NCBI GenBank assembly: GCA_032622095.1
Contig: CP136064.1
Coordinates: 6,627,512-6,691,511 of the forward strand
Length of the DNA: 64,000 bases
Origin: Siphonodentalium dalli
Taxonomy: Eukaryota; Mollusca; Scaphopoda; Gadilida; Siphonodentaliidae
Direction: 5' to 3'
Shown here: positions 57,217 to 64,000 of the stretch, piece by piece
Layout: each line of letters begins with the position of its first letter
Numbering within the stretch: position 1 is the first letter of the stretch
The notes under the pieces: model-generated
Told to the model about the DNA's origin: nothing
What the model saw: the letters and a program-made list of their open reading frames with translations, nothing else
The model's database searches: none
Made by a program: the position numbers and the translations under genes

Positions 57217-57528
57217 ATGTGGAGCCAGAGAGCCGTTCGGGTTTTGCTGGACGAGATTAAATTGGGATTCAGTGTGTGGGGCATTAAACACTCATGTATC
57301 ACAATCGTCCTAAAAGAGCTTCAAACGTCTACACATTTATTTTTATTTTGGATGACACTGTTTCCAAGAAATGACGAGAAACAAATCAAGTATAAAATCG
57401 ACAGACTCAAATCCACTTTTCGATATGAACTAAAACACGTGAAAAACAGCAACAGATATCAGACAGGATTTATTAATTTCGGCACCCATGAAAAAAGACA
57501 TGTTTATGACTGGCCTGAAATCTCTTGA
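57217..57528 (+). pseudogene. Decayed MADF (Myb/SANT-like) DNA-binding domain fragment
   Basis: The frame from ATG 57217 reads VRVLLDEIKLGFSVWGIKHS, which fits the first half of a MADF domain ('LI..V...P.LW...H'). The expected continuation (Y.NR.KR) is found in the +1 frame as YHNRPKRASNVY from about 57296. The original frame resumes with KQIKYKIDRLKSTFRYELKH, which fits the third helix of the domain ('...K...LR..Y.RE...'). Two compensating frame changes (near 57292 and 57365) therefore lie inside the domain. MADF domains bind DNA in Adf-1-type regulators and in some transposon-derived genes. No neighbouring exon is visible, so this is an isolated relic. Assignment by recalled pattern. Confidence 0.5.
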
Positions 57529-57531
57529 TAA

Positions 57532-59570
57532 CAGTTAGTTTGATTTTGGCTTATAACTACTCACTGGTCTCGCCTGTTGAAATGGAACGATCGCGGACAG
57601 GCGATTAATGCTATCAATGATTGGTGTGACCATGTAAAATACATGTATTTACATACAGACATTACATGCATGTGTGTATCCACCCTAATACGATTCCATA
57701 AATATCTGATTCGTGTCGGGAAAGAAATATCGAATTTTTAATCACAAATTAATCGTATGCATTTTATCAGATAATTCGAAATCAAAGCAAAGGTAGTTGA
57801 TAGATGCGTTTCCAGACAGTCTGACAGAGGTCTTCAATTCATATTTATTTTTTTCCCCATGAAACTTTCAAGATATTCGCGCTAGACCACGAGTGAAAGA
57901 ACATTACGGGACATTGTTTTAGTGATCTGGTGGGCAGAAGTTAAGTCAGATGAATACATAGGCAGGGGAATTACAGCTAGCAGTATTACATGGAAATATC
58001 ACGATGGCTAAGTATCAGAAGTTTAACCCCTTCTTTATGAAATGGATACTCCCACTCAGTTATAAAAGTAAACTTTGGAATGGTATATTCTTAACATGGA
58101 GGGACATTCGGGTAATAAAAGCAGACGACAGACAGAAAAAACAACCAATAATGAAAAAGCAAAATGATAATTTAAAACGACATATGGACCTATATACTAT
58201 TTGCAAATTTCCTAATACTCGTCAATTGGTATATTAATATAGAAAGGGTTAACAAGGGAACTACTCACCAATGAGTATATTAGTATGGTCTTCGCGGTGG
58301 GTATTGCTTCTACATAGTCACACCCTTTACAACCACAATTAACAGGAAGAATATTAAAATATAGACAGACCTTGTTCTTATTCTAATCATAAATATCGAA
58401 CAAATAGCAAGTTATTGTCAAGAACATACGCAGTGTTAGTAAACAAAAGACTTGTTTTGTTACAGTGCAGTACGTAAAGAGTGTGCGATAAGCACAACAC
58501 TCAACGCCGAGGAGATCCCACTACATATAACTATTAAAAGTGTAGCATGTTGTTTACAACTTACCGTTATTGCGCTCGCTAATCATCTGCGCGCGATCAA
58601 TCGTTTGAAAATCTACGTGTGCTTGATTACGAGGTTACTCTGGCCCATTTTCAGCTGGGGTGTAGTTCGGTAATTCTGAACTGCACGGTTCTTTCTCTAG
58701 TGATCATATTAGGTCGGGAGCATTAGAACCGAAACCACAAACAAACGTTCTGTATTTGAAGTTCGTTTAAACTAGAGATGCTCTCTTGACAACCCATGCT
58801 GTTTATTATTTTCTGATTCCCAACATTCTAAAGACCATTTTCGGCTTGATCGTAGTAAACATTTTCCAAATTATATAATTTAATGTTTCCTCCATGTTAT
58901 CAAGCCACGCTGATAATCAAACATTAGGCTAAATCACGATATTGTTTAAGATCTATAACCTATTACTAGTATATAATTGTAGAGAATACATTAATTATAT
59001 ATACATTGAATATAAAGGAAACCCATTGATAAAGAGCGTTGTATTGTGTTATTTAATGTGTATATGTATATATAGACATACTAATTTAAGTCCCTCCTAT
59101 ATATAAACACTTATATTTTCTCCTGGGTTTGTCCCCATATAACAATGTATGCAAACGGTTCTTAATCCTTTAAATGCTATGTTTCAATAACAGGTATAGT
59201 ATATTGGCTATCCTCCCTATATGAACAACGGTACCTCCGATGACAAGATAACAAAATAACCTTGCCACGATAGTGTGAGTAATCAACAACGCAATGTTTA
59301 CCTCTTGGAACAGTGTAGTTACTTTCTGATAATTGGCTCCATAATCATACAATACCACCCAAAAAGCGGTTGTCGACGGTGTATATGCAAATTATGTATA
59401 TTAAGCATGATTGTTACGATTATCTGGAATTTCCACCCTAGCATGCATGCATAACAAGTGTATGTATTGTTTAATACCATTAGATGTGATGCATAATATC
59501 GGAAACTCAAACTCCGCGTGCAACATATGTTTAAATTAAAAAAGAATATGGACGCATTTTATTATATTAT
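57532..59570. other. Mostly unassigned region with one dispersed repeat
   Basis: 58285-58470 matches 28205-28440 (tcttcgcggt, gaagaatattaaaatataga, cttgttctta). ORFs at 58004-58237 and 58452-58673 show no recognisable content. Otherwise nothing. Confidence 0.4.
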
Positions 59571-59770
59571 TAATCTGTCCGTCTGTCGGTCTGTCCATTC
59601 ATATACTCGATTTTGACTTATGGATAATAACTTTATAAAGTATCAACTGGATAACATGTAATTTTGGTATTTGGGTATACTATATACAGAGACAGGTCGG
59701 GTCCATATTCTGGGACCGCTGGCCAACTTCGACCATATATAGCTATGGCCCCCTTTTTGTTGGTATTCTC
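59571..59770 (+). repeat. CGTCCGTC-type dispersed repeat, diverged copy
   Basis: ctgtccgtctgtcggtctgt, ggataataacttta, ttttggtatttgggtatac and ggtcgggtccatatt follow the layout of copies 1-3 near the window start. Confidence 0.45.
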
Positions 59771-61814
59771 TCCCTTGTTCATCTCCCTATGAGGTGTTTG
59801 GTGGGTTTAACTTAATTGGCTGGAATTTGGTCTGGAAATTTACTGGACTAATAAACGGGTATAGTTAGGATTTGGAATCCGCCCGACCAATTTTAACATG
59901 AGTTATACATGTTGTTGGTTCGTTTCCGGCGAATATGCCACATCATGGATAAAGAGCGTCTGCGGTTTTCGTTGGGTTTTATACGAGAATATGATAAAGA
60001 GCGATTAATCCAAGGTAGTCTAGACTGGTATATTCTATTTTTTTGTTACTCATATCATGACATTTGTAAACTGCCGCAAGGCAGACTGCTCTGGATACCA
60101 TTAGTGATGTTCCACTACCGGAATCCAAGACAGGGGTGCCTCTATCGTGGAACCGGGATACGAGCATCCCTCTGCTCATATGTTTATGGGTATCACAAAA
60201 CTAATATGATATGGAACTCGGTGTTCCTGGTCACCCGCTTTAGAGGAGTCTTTTGATCATTAGACGTTTGACAGTTTAACAATGACTCAGTTTATAGGGA
60301 CAACTCTTACATTATATTTAGTTACATTAAAGTTTGAGTTTGACTACTTTTTATGGTTTGATTTCCTTTGTTTCACCTAGATATACCTTGGGCTGCAATA
60401 CATTGATTTAATTAAACAATCCCTGCCACGGTAAACACTGTTCCTTTTCTGGATACTGAATCATTATAGATAACTAATTTGGCAGGTTTGTGGTTAACAG
60501 CACATATCAACGACGTCGCGCGCGATTACGTCATATGACTCATCAACGTTATTTCCCCAAAACAACCTCTGCTGCAATACAACGGAGTGGGGTTCCATTT
60601 TGCCTGTGATACATTCAGACATTGTTTGGTTTTCTTTCTGGAGTGGTGGCTGTCTATTCGCTACCATATGTGTTATATATGCTTCGGACAATGGATAACA
60701 CTTCGACCATGTAAATCAACAAATTAAGGTAACTTTGTTTCATTCTACTTGACAGCTCGATTCTTATAAATTCAATATTGTTAACTTTATCTGAACTCGG
60801 ATTACTCCCAAGAACTGTTTCTAAAAAATTGCTATTCAGATGGACGTTAAATCCAACCTATATCCAGGGAGGAACAAAAATTAACAATTACAAACTTACA
60901 TATTATTATACCGGTACGCGACATACAGGTGTATACTGTACGGTTTTTTCACCCACTGACCGACGCGCGAAGCGCGTCCAGTGGGTGTACTATTATCGTA
61001 GGACTCATGCGTTTCTGCTGAATTGAACTAGTGCCTATGCGTTTCTGCTGAGCTGCACTGACGTTTGATCGCAAAATAAAATTATAATCACTATCAAAGC
61101 ACACCTTTGGATAACACCGCCATAAACAGTGACATATTATGATGTTGAGCTCGTATCATCAATAAAATTAGAGTTATAACTTATAAAACTAAGAATTACT
61201 GCTAAAGTATTTCTACCAATTGAGTAACTAGATTCAGGTTGAACTGGAACTTGAGAACTTTTTAATTTCAACCAATTGAAATGTCGTTGAGAGTGGAAAG
61301 GGTTAAGGTTGGGAAGCAACGCAAATGACGTCACCATAAACAAGGCTCGTCAAAATCAAATCGTACACATGTACATATACGCTTCGTCTCGGAAGCTGAT
61401 TTAAATTCATTCATTTGGACTGTTTCTGTGTCCTAAGATATTAAAAACTTGCGAGATATCTTTGAATGTGCATAGGGAGGATTGTTTTTATATCTAATTT
61501 ATTGGATTTACCTCCCAAAAAGGTGAGTTTCAGGCCTGCATTTGTTCAATGTGTTGTCAATCTGATTCTGACAGTGACAGCGCTCGTCTGCAACTGGCTG
61601 AATTCGCATGTTTGAAGCAAACGTTTTCTCCACTAAAATTCTCTCAAAATGCACCATAATCTGTCAAATTGTCTCAATATTTCTATCTAAATACATCTTA
61701 GCTTTTGTTAGGATCGGATCTCCCCGTCAAGAAAGCGATATTTTGACCAAAACGACACTTGGGAAAATGATTGTTAAATTTGTTTACGGCAAATTACGCT
61801 GGTTTACGCTGGAT
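59771..61814. other. Gene-free region
   Basis: The 115-codon ORF at 59909-60256 has no domain I recognise. gataaagagcg occurs at 59949 and 59994. atgcgtttctgctga is directly repeated near 61007 and 61037. Confidence 0.35.
60950..60987. repeat. Two-tier hairpin with GAA loop
   Basis: CACCCACTG (60950-60958) pairs with CAGTGGGTG (60979-60987), and GACGCGC (60962-60968) pairs with GCGCGTC (60972-60978) around GAA. Three unpaired bases lie on the left side. Confidence 0.75.
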
Positions 61815-62345
61815 TTTTATCATCGAAAAAAATCAATTTCTTCCATCTAAAAGATAATTACGTGCTGAACCCTGCCGTTTTAGGAATATATAAGTATTCC
61901 ACGCAGAAACACCGACTCTCAGCTTAAAATTTTGAAAAATAACAGTTTTATCGACATAAATAGATTTGAATGGGACAATCCCATGTTAAAATTTATCATC
62001 GAAAAAAATTCATTTCTTCCATCTAAAACATAATTACGTAATGGACCCTGGTATTTTAGGAATATATAAGTATTCCACGCAGATATACCAAGTCTCAGCT
62101 TAAAATTTTGAAAAATAAGAGTTTTATGGACATAAATCGTTTTGAATGGCAAATCCTATATTAAAATTTATCATCGAAAAAAATTTCTTTCTGCCATCTA
62201 GAACATAATTACGTGCTGGAACCTGTCATTTTAGGAATATATAAGAATTTCACGCAAACACACCAAGTCTCAGCTTAAATTTTTGAAAAATAAGAATTTT
62301 ATGGACATAAATCGATTTGAATGGGAAATCATGTGTTAAATAAAT
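61815..62345 (-). repeat. ~175 bp tandem repeat, three units (inverted relative of 22625-22965)
   Basis: catcgaaaaaaat starts units at 61821, 61997 and 62172 (176 and 175 bases apart). Each unit holds ttcttccatctaaaa, taattacgt, tttaggaatatataagtatt, gtctcagcttaaaa and cataaatcgatttgaatggg. Reverse complements match the 22.6-22.9 kb copies. Confidence 0.88.
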
Positions 62346-62419
62346 TTTAGGGCCCTGCGAATGTTTTCTGATGTGCTCCATATTGGACACCAGGGAACAT
62401 ATTTGACAATTTCTACCTG

Positions 62420-63620
62420 ATAATTGTGCGACAGTACAGTCGCATTACTGTTTACGTCAACATTGGTCACTAACACTCGACAAATTTATTTCGGTCTATT
62501 TATTTCGGTCTATCGTATCAACGGTGAACCCCTATCTTACTTACTTACTTCTTCTTCTCTACGCCCGTGTACGAGCAACCTCAATATGAGTATTAAAATA
62601 ATCATCACCTTCCAATTTAGTGAGTTTATATACAGTAGTTGATCTAAAAATACTAATTGACATTTTGTTGCTGTGTATATGACTGGGAACTGTGTTGTAG
62701 TTTCATAGAATTCTTCTGCCCTTTCATAAGTAACAGCTTATTGTACCTCTCGATATGTAGCGCATAGCATAACCTGGAAGTATGGAACTGCAGCTGGGTG
62801 ATGTCTTTGGAGTTATGAATATCTTCAGATAGATTGGACACATGTAGACTATGATCTAGTATGACATCCATTTTGGAGTCTTCAGACAAGTCGGTGTAGT
62901 TGACAGCAAATTCAGCAATCAATTCGTCCTCAATATGTGGTAAAGTTCGATTTCTGACTTCATTCAGGGCTGGAAATCTTATCAGAAAGTGCTGTCTGTT
63001 TTCATCTATCGTATTAACTGCATATCCAATTAACCCAACCTCTAATCCTGGTCCAATGTATTACTTTTTTCATTGGTATAGTCGAGTTATGTACATATTT
63101 TTATCATGTGATCAATACTTATGTGTATGGTATTACGTGTACTATGCCGTATACGTATATTAATTGCTATTCCTTTCTATATAATTCTGGTGCCATCTAT
63201 AGAGATAGAGTTAATTTCAGACCCCCCCCTTAAATTTTATACAATTGTCGCTACAGTACAGTCGCGATTCATTACATGGCAACATTTATCGCTATAGCTC
63301 TACTAATTTATGTCAGTTCATCGTATGAACTCCTTTTACTCCATATAACCAACCCAACATCTAATCCCAGCCCAAATTATTATTTTTCTTTTCATCGGTA
63401 TAGTTGTGTTAGATACATATTTTATAATTTGATTCTAATTTGCATTGTACCACTATAGAAGTCGATAAATAACTATTCTGGCACTATATAGAGATAACTA
63501 CTAGTAAGTTTCTGACACCCCCTCTATTTTATAGCCTTGTCGCAACAATAGAGTTGAGATGCATAATATATCAACATTGGTCATTATCGCTCTTCAAATC
63601 TATATCGGTATCAACCCATA
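62420..63620 (+). repeat. Degenerate ~300 bp tandem repeat
   Basis: cagtacagtcgc (62434, 63254), aacattggtcattatcgctc-like phrases (62460, 63281, 63573), aacccaacctctaatcc / aacccaacatctaatcc (63030, 63352) and ctggcaccatctatagagata / ctggcactatatagagata recur at about 300-320 bases. The minus-strand ORF below interrupts the first interval. Confidence 0.5.
62653..63063 (-). CDS. Hypothetical ORF, no recognised family
   Basis: Reading right to left, the frame is open from after a TAA at about 63064-63066 to the stop at 62653-62655, about 135 codons. The central part (VRNRTLPHIEDELIAEF, AVNYTDLSEDSKMDVI, QLQFHTSRLCYALHIERY) has a balanced composition and predicted helices, unlike the repeat shadows around it. 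No ATG lies at its upstream end, so it may be an internal exon; ccag before 63046 could serve as acceptor. The upstream 40 residues overlap the degenerate tandem repeat and may not be coding. I do not recognise the protein. Confidence 0.3.
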
Positions 63621-63892
63621 TTTTCCCGTATCGCCCACCCCATCCCAAGTTTTTCATTTGTATTATAGACTTGTTACATATACATTTTATCATTTGATAC
63701 TGATTTGTATTCTGTATTTCTCTTCTGTTCAACAATGCCAAAATCATAACGGTGCAATGCCTTGTAACTTTTGCTTCAACATGCCGAGTTCCGCTGCAGA
63801 CGATACAAAATTGACAACATTTCGAAATGTAAACAGGCTTCAAACTCACCAAAAAACAAAGGTCCCAAGTCAAGGTCCAAAATCCCCAACAC

Positions 63893-64000
63893 ACTGATGT
63901 GAGGTATAATGATAACTCCATCTAAATAACCAATATAAGGATGGAGGTTTAATGATAACCCCATCCACATAACCCATATAAGGATGTAAGGTTTAATGAT
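63893..64000 (+). repeat. Tandem repeat of ~47 bp running off the window end
   Basis: taatgataactccatc, taaataaccaatataaggat, gaggt is followed by two further similar units (taatgataaccccatcc, acataacccatataaggatg). Only about 2.5 units are visible. Confidence 0.75.

Noticed and set aside
59909-60256. 115-codon plus-strand ORF
   Set aside because: No motif or family, no splice context; consistent with a chance ORF.
62898-63897. Plus-strand ORFs with TNPTSNP-type peptides
   Set aside because: They follow the degenerate 300 bp tandem repeat, with the same peptide recurring at the repeat period.
1-64000. tRNA and rRNA genes
   Set aside because: No tRNA B-box with matching A-box and fold was found by eye; gttcgaa words occur only in the CGTCCGTC repeat. 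No rRNA segments recognised.

Overview
This window looks like an intron-rich, AT-rich, repeat-dominated animal genome, most likely a lophotrochozoan and plausibly a bivalve mollusc. The reasons are GT-AG introns of 0.4 to 2.3 kb, frequent tacatgta words, a 5'-truncated LINE with a poly(A) tail, dispersed repeats rich in cgtccgtc, tandem-core repeats ending in an acagacag tail like the 'pearl' type known from bivalves, and an endogenous viral-type ATPase relic. The taxon is an inference; nothing in the window names a species. I see no bacterial gene layout, rRNA, tRNA or CRISPR.

Layout. 1-2.8 kb holds dispersed repeats. 2.8-12.5 kb holds the one convincing host gene: eight exons on the + strand, all GT-AG and phase-consistent, encoding a DUF4806-type protein with an Arg/Ser-Pro-rich middle; exon 1 carries an in-frame TAA. 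Its introns hold repeats, including a hAT-like MITE. 13-22.5 kb is a satellite block of head-(about 122 bp)n-tail composites, split by a 3.8 kb LINE (15805-19623) with a 15 bp target-site duplication, a long reading frame (RT plus CCHC), AATAAA and poly(A). The block is flanked by two copies of the same host segment. 22.5-32 kb holds a 175 bp satellite, a 1.1 kb AT-rich array with a period of about 251 bp, many near-perfect palindromes and YY1-like repeats. 33.3-34.7 kb is a broken viral packaging-ATPase relic fused to a zinc-finger segment. 36.4-38.2 kb is a DNA-transposon-like element with a 9 bp duplication.

39.3-44.3 kb is a 5 kb AT-rich minisatellite with internal segmental duplication. 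45.6-46.8 kb is a foldback element. 48.7-49.2 kb is a satellite of about 93 bp. 49.46-54.11 kb is a giant foldback with arms of about 1 kb, whose left arm is interrupted by a 2.38 kb element with GGGCCTG termini and a CAG duplication (PIF/Harbinger-like). 54-64 kb is mostly unassigned DNA with a decayed MADF-domain fragment at 57.2 kb, an inverted copy of the 175 bp satellite, one hypothetical minus-strand ORF and tandem repeats to the window end.

Function. Apart from the DUF4806-type gene, the coding content is mobile or viral in origin. The structural theme is layered insertion: LINE into satellite, satellite-bearing transposon into foldback, palindrome into palindrome. Two repeat families carry transcription-factor-like words, TGCGCATGCGC (NRF-1-like) and AAGATGGCNGCC (YY1-like). 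Most short ORFs lie inside tandem repeats or palindromes and are not genes. All repeat comparisons were made by eye.
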